A stretch of 64,000 bases of DNA, from contig OY969556.1 of assembly GCA_963701015.1 (NCBI GenBank), forward strand, positions 806,001 to 870,000. Direction: 5' to 3'. Below the pieces are notes generated by a model. It was not told the origin of the DNA, ran no database searches, and saw nothing but the letters and a program-made list of their open reading frames with translations. This DNA is from MFD09286-c1 sp963701015 (GTDB lineage: Bacteria > Bacteroidota > Bacteroidia > Bacteroidales > DTGW01). Below are positions 1 to 8,733 of the stretch, piece by piece; position 1 is the first letter of the stretch, and each line of letters begins with the position of its first letter. Position numbers and translations under genes: made by a program.

Positions 1-235
1 TAATACGTTTTAGTAAATGTGTAATTGTTTCAACACCTTCCAGGTTAATATCTAATTCGAAATAAAAACGAACAAATTTTTCTAATTGCTGAAGTTGGCT
101 TACTTCAATAAACTCAGTTTCTTTAATAGTTGTAATTTCAATCAATCCGGTTTGCTTAAGCGAATTGATGAATGAAATTTCAATATTATGATTGATACAG
201 AATTCATTTATAGGAATAAGATTTATTGTTTTCAT
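1..235 (-). CDS. cbpM: CbpM-like chaperone modulator, partial
   Basis: The reading frame starts with ATG at 235 (MKTINLIPINEF) and stays open for 78 codons to the left edge, so the C-terminus lies outside the window. The small helical sequence has a MerR-like N-terminal layout (an element beginning INEFCINHNIE, then SLKQTGLIEI). With its place directly after a DnaJ-type gene, this fits CbpM, the modulator that binds the J domain of CbpA. It begins 5 nt after the stop codon of the J-protein gene, so the two are surely cotranscribed. The family call rests on length, context and general resemblance. Confidence 0.7.
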   Translation of the reverse strand, partial: MKTINLIPINEFCINHNIEISFINSLKQTGLIEITTIKETEFIEVSQLQQLEKFVRFYFELDINLEGVETITHLLKRI

Positions 236-239
236 GGAA

Positions 240-1127
240 TTACGATTTAGATAATTCAGTAAATAGTGTTTTTTGTTTGTCGGTTAAATTTGTCGGTATT
301 TTAATGTTATAAGTTATATATAAATCGCCAAATTGACCTTCGTTTTTATAAACAGGAAAACCCTTTTCTTTTAACTTTACTTTATTTCCGTTTTGTGTTT
401 CGGGCTGCACTTTTAGTTTTACTTTTCCATTTAAAGTATCTATAATAATTTCACCACCTAAAATAGCTGTATATAAATCTATATCTACGGTTGTGTATAA
501 ATTATTCTCCAGCCGCTTAAATTTTGTATTGTTTGCAATTGTAAATGTTATATATAAATCTCCATTTGGCCCATTATTTACACCGGGACCACCATGACCG
601 GAAATTTTAATTGTCTGACCATTTTCAATTCCTGCGGGAATTGTAATCCTAATTTTTTTGTTGTTAACTGTGAGTGTTTGTTTTTGAGTTTTATAAGCAT
701 CAATTAAATCGAGAATTAGCTCGGAGTTGAAATCATCGCCACGATACCTGACCTGCCGCCCTCTGCCAGAGTTTGCAGCTCCGCCAAACATCGATTCGAA
801 AAAATCGGAAAAGCCTCCATCGGCTTGTGATCCGGAATAAGTATATCCACCAGCATTTGAAGTTCGTGCCTGATTTTGTTTTGACTGTTCATATTGTTCA
901 GCATGTTGCCAATCTTTTCCGTACTGGTCAAATTTTTTGCGTTTTACAGGATCGCTTAATACTTCGTTAGCTTCATTGATTTGCTGAAATTTTTTATTGG
1001 CATCTTTATCATTCGGATTCAAATCAGGATGAAACTTCCTGGCCAATCTACGATATGCATTCTTGATGTCTTTTGGTGTGGCTGTACTCTCTATCCCTAA
1101 TATTTTATAATAATCTACGAAATCCAT
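240..1127 (-). CDS. cbpA: CbpA-type DnaJ co-chaperone
   Basis: The 295-residue protein has an N-terminal J domain (about residues 5-70) with the invariant HPD at 33-35. A Gly/Ser-rich linker follows (about 85-125), then the two beta-sandwich substrate-binding domains typical of DnaJ C-termini. The cysteine-rich zinc region of true DnaJ is missing, which makes it a type II J-protein like CbpA. It should stimulate the ATPase of DnaK in the cytoplasm and deliver unfolded clients. It precedes and nearly touches the cbpM-like gene. None of the shared 21-bp-repeat promoters lies in front of it. Confidence 0.93.
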   Translation of the reverse strand: MDFVDYYKILGIESTATPKDIKNAYRRLARKFHPDLNPNDKDANKKFQQINEANEVLSDPVKRKKFDQYGKDWQHAEQYEQSKQNQARTSNAGGYTYSGSQADGGFSDFFESMFGGAANSGRGRQVRYRGDDFNSELILDLIDAYKTQKQTLTVNNKKIRITIPAGIENGQTIKISGHGGPGVNNGPNGDLYITFTIANNTKFKRLENNLYTTVDIDLYTAILGGEIIIDTLNGKVKLKVQPETQNGNKVKLKEKGFPVYKNEGQFGDLYITYNIKIPTNLTDKQKTLFTELSKS

Positions 1128-1469
1128 TGTTTATTTTTAAATAGATTCAAAAGTTAATAATCCAGATAAATGTAAAAATGATGAGTACAGTTTAATTAAC
1201 TATATTTTTTTCATTGAAACTTGGTTCCTTGTATAAAGCCCATTATATGTATAGTAAAATAGAAAAACCATATAATTATTCCACCGCTTTTTTATAATTT
1301 TTCCAATTCATTCATCGTCACTTCAATTTTGCTTATAAATAATTTCCATTTATTATAATATAAATCAAAATATTCAGTTTAGGATAATCTAAAAGCTTTG
1401 TATAATATTTAAAAAGAGTTATATAACTCTTTACCTTTAGCTCAATCGGTAATAAATAATTGTTTTTAT
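1128..1469. other. intergenic stretch without a convincing gene
   Basis: These 342 bp are AT-rich and hold no open frame that I can support on either strand. The only structured item is the palindrome at 1413-1432, just after the SHOCT gene stop. The promoter of cbpA must lie at the left end, but I could not pick a clear -7 box. Confidence 0.5.
1413..1432 (-). terminator. perfect 20-bp palindrome, possible terminator
   Basis: AAAGAGTTATATAACTCTTT is self-complementary and is followed on the minus strand by further T residues. It lies about 40 nt beyond the stop of the last gene of the leftward stress operon, so it may end that transcript. The stem is A/T-rich, so strength is uncertain. Confidence 0.4.
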
Positions 1470-1691
1470 TTAGTATAAAACTTTACTCTTACTTTTGAAT
1501 TCTTTTTTACTAATTTCTCCCTTTGCAAATCTCTTTTTAAGAAAATAGAGTGGCGATTTGAAATTTGACGTCGAAAGATTCTTCCTTAAATTCAAAACCT
1601 TCACGATAAGCCATATAATTATTACCACTGCAATAAAACCTGCAATCCAGCTCAGTTCCATTCCCCATCCTTGATTCATTGTGTTCATCAT
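1470..1691 (-). CDS. small SHOCT-domain membrane protein
   Basis: The 73-residue protein has one transmembrane helix (about residues 13-33) and a C-terminal SHOCT motif (about 46-73: SPLYFLKKRFAKGEISKKEF). SHOCT is a short helical motif at the ends of many small bacterial proteins and is thought to mediate oligomerisation. The N-terminus is Met-rich (MMNTMNQGWGM). It is the last gene of the run that begins near 7691 and follows a universal stress protein by 41 nt. Its exact role is unknown. Confidence 0.8.
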   Translation of the reverse strand: MMNTMNQGWGMELSWIAGFIAVVIIIWLIVKVLNLRKNLSTSNFKSPLYFLKKRFAKGEISKKEFKSKSKVLY

Positions 1692-1732
1692 AATAAATTA
1701 TTTTTAAATTTTAGACTTTCAAATTATATATA

Positions 1733-2203
1733 TTAATTGGGCTTTTTTGTTGTCACAATGAAAAGAGGTTTTGTTGTGTTGTGCAATACTTTTTCAGTTG
1801 CGCTTCCCAATAAAACTTCCTCCAACCATCTGCGACTGTGAGATCCCATGACAATAATATCGGCGTGTAATTCATCTGCACTCTTTATGATAGTTTCCGG
1901 TAAATCGCCTTCTAATACCTGAGTTTGAATATTTTCATCGCCTAAATGTTGTTTTGATTTATTAAGAAAATTTTGAGAAGCCGTTTTTACTTCTGTTACT
2001 CCAACTAATTCTGAAGGTCCCATGTCCATATAACCAGTAAACCCCATAATTGTAGAATATTCTCTTGAATAATAATAAGTAGCTTCCGATATAACATGTA
2101 GCAAAATTACTTCAGCATTCATTGCCTTAGCCAATGAATAGCCTGTTTCTGCTACTTTTTGCGCCGTTGGATCATAATCCAATGCTATTAATACTTTTTT
2201 CAT
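1733..2203 (-). CDS. universal stress protein (UspA family)
   Basis: This is a single-domain Usp of 156 residues. It opens with the usual first strand and phosphate-binding start (KKVLIALDYDPTAQKVAE) and ends with a nucleotide-binding loop of the G-2x-G-9x-G(S/T) class (GSHSRRWLEEVLLGS). The second glycine of that loop is serine here, as in its paralog at 2617-3096. The overall pattern predicts an ATP-binding cytoplasmic stress protein. The two paralogs share most of the C-terminal 60 residues and arose by duplication, with one acidic protein gene between them. Confidence 0.93.
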   Translation of the reverse strand: MKKVLIALDYDPTAQKVAETGYSLAKAMNAEVILLHVISEATYYYSREYSTIMGFTGYMDMGPSELVGVTEVKTASQNFLNKSKQHLGDENIQTQVLEGDLPETIIKSADELHADIIVMGSHSRRWLEEVLLGSATEKVLHNTTKPLFIVTTKKPN

Positions 2204-2247
2204 TTTATTTGTGTTTTCAAGTCAAAGAATATTATATAGTTATTTAT

Positions 2248-2595
2248 TTATTCACTTTTATCTTCATCCAGGTCATTATGGTCGTCACTACCTAAACTAT
2301 AGTATTCGTTTTCTTCATCTTCATTACCAATTGTTTCCAGTCCATCATCAAATTCCGACCCTGGTATATCTAAATCGTCACCCGAAACATCATCGTTAAA
2401 ATCCTTTTCGTTATATTTTCCATAATTGTTTTTCAACTTTTTTGATTTAGAAATATCTTCAGGATTTATTTCCTTTTCCTCATTATATTGGCTATATATA
2501 TCTTCATTTGAAGGATAATCAGGATATCCCTTAATATTTTCTTCATTTGTATTTTCTATCTTTTTGTCATTTATATGATTTTCTTTTGCTTTCAT
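2248..2595 (-). CDS. acidic, probably disordered conserved protein
   Basis: The 115-residue protein is very rich in Asp, Glu and Asn and has no hydrophobic core, signal peptide or membrane segment. It has an N-terminal YPDYPSNEDIYSQ patch and a C-terminal block DLDIPGSEFDDGLETIGNED followed by NEYYSL. I recall similar sequences in other Bacteroidota near stress genes, but no named function. Its place between two universal stress protein genes, with gaps of 44 and 21 nt, suggests cotranscription with them. Confidence 0.75.
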   Translation of the reverse strand: MKAKENHINDKKIENTNEENIKGYPDYPSNEDIYSQYNEEKEINPEDISKSKKLKNNYGKYNEKDFNDDVSGDDLDIPGSEFDDGLETIGNEDEENEYYSLGSDDHNDLDEDKSE

Positions 2596-2616
2596 ATAGT
2601 AATTTTATTATTATTT

Positions 2617-3096
2617 TTAATTTGATTTTTTAGTTGGAATTATCAAAAGTGGTAAAGTTGTATGATGTAATACCTTTTCGGTAACACTGCCCAATAAAAC
2701 TTCTTCCAGCCATCTTCGACTGTGTGATCCAATAACAATTATATCAATATGCAATTCTTTTGCTGCTTTTAGTATAGCATTGGCAAAATCGCCCTCTTCA
2801 ATTTTGGTATGAATAGATTTATCACCTAGGTGATGTTTCGATTTATCAAGAAATTCTTGTGTTGATTTCTTCAAATCATCAATACTATCTAATTGTACTG
2901 GTACCGAATATCCGGCGTAACCCATAACTGTGAGATGATCAGATGAAGAATAATAATCGGGATGTGCTATAACATGTAACAGTATTGTTTCAGCTCCCAT
3001 TGATTTAGCAAATGAATACCCTTCTTCAGCGACTTTTTGAGCCGTTGGACCATAATCTAAAGCTATCAGCACTTTTTTTATTTTATTCGTTTTCAT
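2617..3096 (-). CDS. universal stress protein (UspA family)
   Basis: This is a 159-residue single-domain Usp, closely related to the one at 1733-2203. Shared blocks include KKVLIALDYGPTAQKVAEEG at the N-terminus and GSHSRRWLEEVLLGSVTEKV near the C-terminus. The last is the ATP-loop region, with serine in place of its second glycine. It should bind ATP in the cytoplasm and act in survival of growth arrest or energy stress. It is followed by the acidic protein and the second Usp. Confidence 0.93.
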   Translation of the reverse strand: MKTNKIKKVLIALDYGPTAQKVAEEGYSFAKSMGAETILLHVIAHPDYYSSSDHLTVMGYAGYSVPVQLDSIDDLKKSTQEFLDKSKHHLGDKSIHTKIEEGDFANAILKAAKELHIDIIVIGSHSRRWLEEVLLGSVTEKVLHHTTLPLLIIPTKKSN

Positions 3097-3140
3097 GTTT
3101 TTTATATATTAAAAAATTGATATTTTATATTCCTTTAAAA

Positions 3141-3761
3141 TTAGTAGCAAGCACAAATGGAATCGAATTTTAATAAAAGATTTTTATCAAATTCCAAAGG
3201 CTTAAGTTTGTCGCTATTTATGTTATATTCATATAGCAACTTTTTATCAGGATCAAATGAAAATCTGGCAGTATTTAATTGCCTGTCGGGGTACATTTCA
3301 TAAACAATAAAATCAAATGTTTTTGAATATCTGCAAACTTCCTTAGGTTTTGGATCAGGGCTTCCATCTAACCTAATTCCGAAAAATTGACCCCCATTCT
3401 TTACAACTGCTTTATTAAGCCCTTTGGTTATTTGTTTATATCTATCGGATGTTGTTACAATTTCTGTAATTAAATTTTCGCAATCCTTAGTATATATTTT
3501 TTTTGGTCCTGTAGTTTCAATAATTTTAATATTTTCAATTGAATTTTTTGTTTTTTTAATTATGGTTTTTTCAATTGAATTATCATATTTTATTAGGTTA
3601 TCGGTTTTTGAATTAGCATCTTTTTTAGTTATAATTTTTAATCTATTTAAAGGTTGAATTGTATCGTTAATTTTTGCTTCTGACTTTTTGTTGTTGTTTT
3701 GGTTACAGGCAGTAGCAAACAAAATTGCAGATATGTAAATTAAAATTTTGAAATTTTTCAC
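3141..3761 (-). CDS. lipoprotein of unknown function
   Basis: The 206-residue protein begins with a lipoprotein signal (hydrophobic core ILIYISAILF, lipobox ATAC at about residue 19) and continues with an Asn/Lys-rich linker typical of surface or periplasmic Bacteroidota lipoproteins. The mature part has no motif I recognise; it carries several Cys residues and ends CACY. The gene lies between a Usp gene and another lipoprotein gene, with gaps of about 45 and 60 nt. Confidence 0.75.
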   Translation of the reverse strand: MKNFKILIYISAILFATACNQNNNKKSEAKINDTIQPLNRLKIITKKDANSKTDNLIKYDNSIEKTIIKKTKNSIENIKIIETTGPKKIYTKDCENLITEIVTTSDRYKQITKGLNKAVVKNGGQFFGIRLDGSPDPKPKEVCRYSKTFDFIVYEMYPDRQLNTARFSFDPDKKLLYEYNINSDKLKPLEFDKNLLLKFDSICACY

Positions 3762-3821
3762 CGGGATATATTTTAAGCTTTTAATAAATTTTTCGAAGAT
3801 TATTTACCTGATTAAGATTTT

Positions 3822-4394
3822 TTAATCGAGGTATATATAACTCTTAATCCTCTGCAATTTATTATTTTCAAAATAAAACATAAATCGCATAGTGCCTTCC
3901 AAATTCGCTAATTGAACCTTGTTCAAAATATGCTTTGTGATATGAAATTTTTGTAAAAAAGCTTCTTTTGTCATACCTGTTTCAATATTCCCGGCAAGCA
4001 TAAAAATTGAGTCTGTTATATCGAAAGTGAAAACGAAATCGTTTTGTTTTGCCCTGTATATTTGTATTAAGTTATGTGGATTCGAATATGTATAAATTGT
4101 GTCCTTAACCGCAGAATCATATTTGTTAATAACTATTTCTTTTTTACAATTTAGAACTTTTAAATATTCATTGTTAATCTTAGTTATTGAATAATTATTT
4201 AATGCATTAGAAACAAAGTTCTCACTCTGAATATAAACAATATTGCTGGAATCGGTATATAAATATTTCGAAGGAAAAGTTATATTGTCTTTTTTAATCA
4301 ATTTTGACGATTCGTTATGCTTAAATATATTACAACCTGCACAAACCAAAAAGGCTGAAATAATCACAAAAAATTTAAAATACAAGGTTTTCAT
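3822..4394 (-). CDS. lipoprotein of unknown function
   Basis: The 190-residue protein has a clear lipoprotein signal (FFVIISAFLVCAGC, lipobox cysteine near residue 21). The mature region is beta-rich by eye and contains TGMTKEAFLQKF, a phrase resembling the conserved turn of BamE/SmpA-like small lipoproteins (GMTkeev), but the match is too short for a family call. The start codon lies 17 nt after the stop of dps, so the two are cotranscribed. Confidence 0.72.
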   Translation of the reverse strand: MKTLYFKFFVIISAFLVCAGCNIFKHNESSKLIKKDNITFPSKYLYTDSSNIVYIQSENFVSNALNNYSITKINNEYLKVLNCKKEIVINKYDSAVKDTIYTYSNPHNLIQIYRAKQNDFVFTFDITDSIFMLAGNIETGMTKEAFLQKFHITKHILNKVQLANLEGTMRFMFYFENNKLQRIKSYIYLD

Positions 4395-4411
4395 TTTATA
4401 CTATATAACTT

Positions 4412-4924
4412 TTATAAGATTAATATTTTAATGTTTGATCTAAGCATCCAGGACATTTTTTCATGTTGTTCCATTAAGCCTGAAACAAAATCGGCTGTAC
4501 CAATGTCTTTATATTTACCTGCTATGGTCGAAATATCATTTCGTATAATTCGTATAATTGATTCATGGTCGTTAATCAAAGTCTGAATAATCTGCTTGGG
4601 ATTACTAAAATCGTGGTTTTCTTCACTAAGATGTGTGACACAAAGAATATCTTTTAAGGAACCTAATGCAAAATGGGCCAGTGCACGTATACGTTCAGCA
4701 ATATCATCAATCATTACATCTAATTTTTCGTACTGCAATTCTAATAATTTATGAAGTTCGTAGAAATTGGGTTCAACTACATTCCAATGCGCGTTCCTTG
4801 TCTTGGTATAAAGCGCATATTCATCAGCCAGTAAATCGTTTAGATATGCTACATTTTCTTCAACTTCTTTTTCAGGAACTCCAATTGTTGCAATCATTAT
4901 TTTTTCTATACTTATATAATTCAA
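4412..4924 (-). CDS. dps: Dps-family DNA-protecting ferritin
   Basis: The 170-residue protein is a Dps (DNA-binding protein from starved cells). The ferroxidase ligands expected between subunits are visible: His46 in NAHWNVV, His58 in ELHKL, Asp73 and Glu77 in IDDIAER. Dps dodecamers oxidise Fe(II) with peroxide and store the iron, protecting DNA in stationary or oxidative stress. The C-terminus (RSNIKILIL) is more hydrophobic than usual. A second Met at residue 10 (MIATIGVPEKE) could be the true start. It sits within the leftward stress operon. Confidence 0.95.
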   Translation of the reverse strand: MNYISIEKIMIATIGVPEKEVEENVAYLNDLLADEYALYTKTRNAHWNVVEPNFYELHKLLELQYEKLDVMIDDIAERIRALAHFALGSLKDILCVTHLSEENHDFSNPKQIIQTLINDHESIIRIIRNDISTIAGKYKDIGTADFVSGLMEQHEKMSWMLRSNIKILIL

Positions 4925-4963
4925 TTTGTTTTAATTGCATTTATAATCATTAGATACATTCAA

Positions 4964-6199
4964 TTATACACTAACTGCATGATTCGGTTTTTTATTGGCA
5001 AGTTCCTTTGCCTGGCCAACCCAATTGTCTCTTTCGATACGACCATGAGAAATTTCTAAAATATCGGTAATGGTGTTCATATCAATGGTTGTAAACTTGC
5101 TTATTTGTTCGAAAGTGTATATCTCTAGAGTATTGAGCCTTTCTTCCATCCATAATCCAATTCCTTTAATTAAGGTCAAATTATTTGCATGGTGTTTGTG
5201 GGCTATTCCTAATCTATCGTAATATATCATTCCCTTTCGTTCTCGAATGCGCTTTAAAAGTTCTGATTTTTTGCCTGCAATTTTTACAAGTTCTTTAGCC
5301 TGGTCAATCCATTCATCACGTTCAATTCTACCAGGGAAGTATTCGATAACCTCGGTAACAACCATTACATCTTCATCATTAAAATTACTTATTTGTCTGA
5401 ATGTATATATATCTAAAGCGTGAAGTTTTTCTTTAATCCATCCACCTATACCGCTAATTATTGTTAAATCATCGGCTTCTTCTTTACTGGCAACACCTAT
5501 TCGATTATAATATATTCTTTCTTTTCTTTCTCTAATTCTTTTCAAAAGCTCCATCCATTTGTCCTTGTTATGATAAAGTTCCTTTGCTTGTGCAACCCAT
5601 TCGTCCCTTTCAATTCTGCCAGAAAAATATTCAATAGCTTCATTTATGGCATCAATATCTTTGGCAGTAAATTTGCTTATTTGACTGAAAGTGTATATAT
5701 CTAATGCATGAAGGCGTTCTTCAATAAATGGCCCAATACCACTAATCATTTTCAAATCATCTTTTTCAGGTTCACTTGCCGTTCCAAAACTTTTGTAATC
5801 CAACAAATGCTTTCGCTGTGCAATATGCATCAATGTTTCATCTTTTTCGTGCAAACCATTTGAATTTCTTAAATTTTTCGAAACCATTTCATTTGTTTCA
5901 CGAACTTCTTCAGCATGAACACCTTTGAGAGCAATGTTTTCCATCTTAAGTTGTTCAATTTCAACATCTTTACTTTGAATACTTTTAATTAGGGAGCTTT
6001 TATCTGCATTTAAATTGACAACATCTTTCTTAATTTCATCCATTTCGAATTCAATTGATTGAAGATCCTTCGAGTATATATGCCGATAATAAATAAATGC
6101 GGTTACAAATCCTATAATTCCTGCAATCACAAGTAATGTAAGAATTTCAATGGTTGCCCCTGATTTAGTTTGTTCTAAAAGAATTAATAAATTGTTCAT
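4964..6199 (-). CDS. membrane-anchored protein with three helix-hairpin-helix repeats
   Basis: The 411-residue protein starts with a transmembrane helix (about residues 17-37). A coiled coil follows (about 45-110), then three tandem units of roughly 85-95 residues. Each unit begins with a helix-hairpin-helix phrase: DDLKMISGIGPFIEERLHAL, DDLTIISGIGGWIKEKLHAL and NNLTLIKGIGLWMEERLNTL. Each continues with IYTFxQISxF and ends with GRIERDxWxxQAKEL. GIG hairpins of this kind bind nucleic acid or act as protein-contact modules in the group often annotated as flap-endonuclease-like (COG3743); no nuclease residues are evident. The start lies 4 nt after the stop of the upstream OmpA-like gene. Confidence 0.85.
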   Translation of the reverse strand: MNNLLILLEQTKSGATIEILTLLVIAGIIGFVTAFIYYRHIYSKDLQSIEFEMDEIKKDVVNLNADKSSLIKSIQSKDVEIEQLKMENIALKGVHAEEVRETNEMVSKNLRNSNGLHEKDETLMHIAQRKHLLDYKSFGTASEPEKDDLKMISGIGPFIEERLHALDIYTFSQISKFTAKDIDAINEAIEYFSGRIERDEWVAQAKELYHNKDKWMELLKRIRERKERIYYNRIGVASKEEADDLTIISGIGGWIKEKLHALDIYTFRQISNFNDEDVMVVTEVIEYFPGRIERDEWIDQAKELVKIAGKKSELLKRIRERKGMIYYDRLGIAHKHHANNLTLIKGIGLWMEERLNTLEIYTFEQISKFTTIDMNTITDILEISHGRIERDNWVGQAKELANKKPNHAVSV

Positions 6200-6203
6200 G
6201 ATT

Positions 6204-6731
6204 TTATTTTTTTATAGTTATTACTGCTCTACGGTTATTAGCTCTGCCTTTAGCTGTTCCATTATCATCAACCGGATCGTTTTCTCCTTTTGATTCAATT
6301 AAAATTTCATTTGCCTGAATACCCTTACTTTCAAAGTATTGTTTCATGCGTTGTGCCCTGCGAAAACCTAATGCCTGATTATATTTTTTAGTTCCAATTG
6401 AATCGGTATAACCAGAGATTATGATTCCTGAATGATTATTTTGAATTAAATAAGCATTCGACTCATCATAATATTTATTTGCTTCAACACTTCCATTGAA
6501 ATCGCATTTGTCGAATTCAAAATAAATTGTTAGTATTTTGTCAAACGCAATTTGTTCCTGTATAACAGGTTTTTGAATAATACTAGCCACTTTGGCATCT
6601 TTTGTGTTCGATTCAGACATATTTAATGTATATGGTTCATCGCACAATCCTTTTATTCTGCATACATAGAAGTATGTTGAAAATACTGCCCAGGCAGAGA
6701 ATACAAGAAATCCAATTACCAGAGTTCTCAT
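6204..6731 (-). CDS. OmpA C-terminal domain membrane protein
   Basis: The 175-residue protein has one N-terminal membrane segment (about residues 4-24) and a C-terminal OmpA-like peptidoglycan-binding domain. Key features are IYFEFDKCDF, SGYTDSIGTKKYNQALGFRR, then the terminal GRANNRRAVI, with the Asp and Arg residues that contact diaminopimelate. It should link the envelope to peptidoglycan from the periplasm. The next gene, for the triple HHH protein, starts 4 nt after its stop, so the two are translationally linked. Confidence 0.9.
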   Translation of the reverse strand: MRTLVIGFLVFSAWAVFSTYFYVCRIKGLCDEPYTLNMSESNTKDAKVASIIQKPVIQEQIAFDKILTIYFEFDKCDFNGSVEANKYYDESNAYLIQNNHSGIIISGYTDSIGTKKYNQALGFRRAQRMKQYFESKGIQANEILIESKGENDPVDDNGTAKGRANNRRAVITIKK

Positions 6732-6803
6732 TGTTTTAATTATTTAAAGTGAAATATTATATTGTATATTTTTAATTAATTGAAACTTTAACACATTGGT
6801 TTA

Positions 6804-7691
6804 TTATCTTATATGATGAAAATCGTCGAGATTAAAACCATCTTTGTTATCATTCGTTATTTTTCGATAGTTATAATAATATAAATTTCCATCTGTATCA
6901 AAAATCATTTCAAAACATTTTCCAGCGCCTGAATTTTCTGTCGGTCCCACATGGAAGTTAAAAATTGTATTAGTTGAACTTATTGCAAGTTCAGTTTTAA
7001 TTTCTGAGGAAGTAAGCAATTTAATTATATGTGGATAAACTGTTTTTATTTTCTCAGCTGTATTGGCATCAGGAGCCATCATGTCTTTATTCAGCAATAA
7101 AATTTTATCTTTAAAACTACCTGTCCAGTTATAGTATTTTAATCCATCTACTGCAATTAGCAACCGTTTTGTATCAAGATTTTTTACATCTATTTGTATA
7201 AACTTAATAATTGCAGGTATTGCATATCCATAATCAATATCCTTATCAACTGAATATGAAAGAGGAATACTGCATAATTCGGGCATTTTAGTCATATCGA
7301 AATTTGCACTGCCTAAAACAAGACTTAAATAATTATAACTAACACCGTCAGGATCTTTGTCGAATACACCTTTCAAAAGCACTAGAAATGAATATTTAGA
7401 ATCGAACCTTCGTTTTTGAAATTCATTTTGGTCAATAAATTCATATTCTGTAATTTTCCAATATTTTTGTACAGCATCTTTTATATATACATTGTAAGTT
7501 AGGCTACCGTTTTCGAGTACAACACAAGTTTTAGAATTTTTAAACATTCCTATTTCCTGTTGCGAAGCCAATGGAGGATCAGCAAATGCAGTCATAATAA
7601 AAAAGCCCATAATTAAAATGGCTATATATTTTTTTTGTTTAGCATCAGCTATAAACCTTGCAAATGCATGAATTAATTTCATTTTTTTCAT
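6804..7691 (-). CDS. exported protein of unknown function
   Basis: The 295-residue protein has a long basic N-region and a hydrophobic segment (about residues 22-37, IAILIMGFFIMTAFA) followed by a likely signal peptidase site. The mature part has no motif I know; it holds an aromatic middle region and ends in an Asp/His-rich tail. It is the first gene behind promoter site 1 (box 77 nt upstream), so it heads the leftward run through the OmpA, HHH, Dps and Usp genes to 1470. Internal promoters cannot be excluded. Confidence 0.72.
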   Translation of the reverse strand: MKKMKLIHAFARFIADAKQKKYIAILIMGFFIMTAFADPPLASQQEIGMFKNSKTCVVLENGSLTYNVYIKDAVQKYWKITEYEFIDQNEFQKRRFDSKYSFLVLLKGVFDKDPDGVSYNYLSLVLGSANFDMTKMPELCSIPLSYSVDKDIDYGYAIPAIIKFIQIDVKNLDTKRLLIAVDGLKYYNWTGSFKDKILLLNKDMMAPDANTAEKIKTVYPHIIKLLTSSEIKTELAISSTNTIFNFHVGPTENSGAGKCFEMIFDTDGNLYYYNYRKITNDNKDGFNLDDFHHIR

Positions 7692-7767
7692 ATTATTTAA
7701 TTTAATAAGTGTATTGATAGTAATTATTGTATTCTGAATGCTTGAATAATAATTAATTTAAGCAATA

Positions 7768-7833
7768 CAAAGATGAGTTCATAAAATACTGAAAGTGTTA
7801 CATAACTTTTGAAATAAGTTACATCATTCACAC
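7768..7833 (-). promoter_or_regulatory. 21-bp direct-repeat promoter, site 1
   Basis: On the minus strand two ATGTAAC cores lie 21 bp apart (proximal 7797-7803, distal 7818-7824). They are followed after 20 bp by the -7 box CATCTTTG (7768-7775), 77 nt from the start of the exported protein gene at 7691. It probably drives the whole stress operon down to 1470. Confidence 0.85.
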
Positions 7834-7917
7834 TTTAATTTTTTTAAAACTTAAAATAGGATTGAATACATTTAATTATTGGAAATAATTTTGAACGTAA
7901 ACTTATAAATTGAAAAA

Positions 7918-8565
7918 TTAATTAAATGTGCCTGAATCTAGTAGTCCTGAAAGAAATGCTTTCGTTATATTAGAAGCCCTTGTTGGAATATTTTCCTTAA
8001 ACGAAGGTAGTTCAATAGTTCCTTGTAATAAGCCTATTTTGTAGTTTAGATATGGAGTTTGCGTTGTTACTACGTCATGGCCATGAACAAATTGTTGTAA
8101 TATATAAATTCCGGCCCGTCTTTGTTTTGCCAAGTTTATAGTAGTATTTAAATGTACTGGCAAACTGGTATTCTTTTTTACAACAAAGGAATCACAAAAT
8201 GCTTTTATAGGTGATGAAAGTATTGTATCCATTACTATATTTATTGTCATTCCATCAAATTTTGCTTCCTGGGCATTTGATTTTTTATTATTAGCGGTAT
8301 AATTTTCTAAAATGATAATAAAATAATTTGCCGGATTTGTATAAGTTGCCGAATCTTGCTTTGCCAATTGTGCATAACTTTGGCCACTAAGTGCTCCAGC
8401 TGGTAATTGTAATTGAAAAACAACACTATCATAAGTTATTGTAACATTTCGAAGTGCAGCAGTTTTATCCGCATCACTTACCACATTATTTTTCGAGCAA
8501 CTTAATATTATAAAACCCAATATTAGACTGATATAAATTAAGTTTAAGCTTTTATTTTTTTTCAT
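7918..8565 (-). CDS. lipoprotein of unknown function
   Basis: The 215-residue protein has a lipoprotein signal (ISLILGFIILSC, cysteine near residue 23) followed by a beta-rich mature domain rich in Thr, Ser and Asn. I do not recognise the family. It is divergent from the small plus-strand membrane protein gene at 8734, and promoter site 17 in that gap points away from it. Its own promoter is not evident. Confidence 0.7.
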   Translation of the reverse strand: MKKNKSLNLIYISLILGFIILSCSKNNVVSDADKTAALRNVTITYDSVVFQLQLPAGALSGQSYAQLAKQDSATYTNPANYFIIILENYTANNKKSNAQEAKFDGMTINIVMDTILSSPIKAFCDSFVVKKNTSLPVHLNTTINLAKQRRAGIYILQQFVHGHDVVTTQTPYLNYKIGLLQGTIELPSFKENIPTRASNITKAFLSGLLDSGTFN

Positions 8566-8626
8566 TTGTTTAATTTTAAATTTTTTAGTTGTGAATAAAC
8601 CTTTTAGTATTACTAAATTGCATTAT

Positions 8627-8692
8627 GTGAGAATTATATAAATATGAGATGGAATTATGTAACAATTTTCGAATATATTAAACTCACCTTTA
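8627..8692 (+). promoter_or_regulatory. 21-bp direct-repeat promoter, site 17 (plus strand)
   Basis: This is the only copy on the plus strand. TGTGAGAAT at 8626-8634 and ATATAAA at 8636 form the distal half. ATGTAAC at 8657 is exactly 21 bp on, then 20 bp, then CACCTTTA at 8685-8692. The next plus-strand gene starts 42 nt later. That its orientation follows the gene is strong evidence that this is a promoter element and not a dispersed repeat. Confidence 0.85.
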
Positions 8693-8733
8693 TCAATCTA
8701 TTTTTAATTGTTTACTGTTATAAAATTTGTAAT

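Noticed and set aside
3141..3761. tolA/tonB-like function for the lipoprotein
   Set aside because: It has only a lipobox and a polar linker; no TonB/TolA C-terminal motif is visible.
8644..8733. N-terminal extension of the small plus-strand membrane protein
   Set aside because: The codons overlap the proximal repeat and -7 box of site 17, so they lie before the predicted transcription start.
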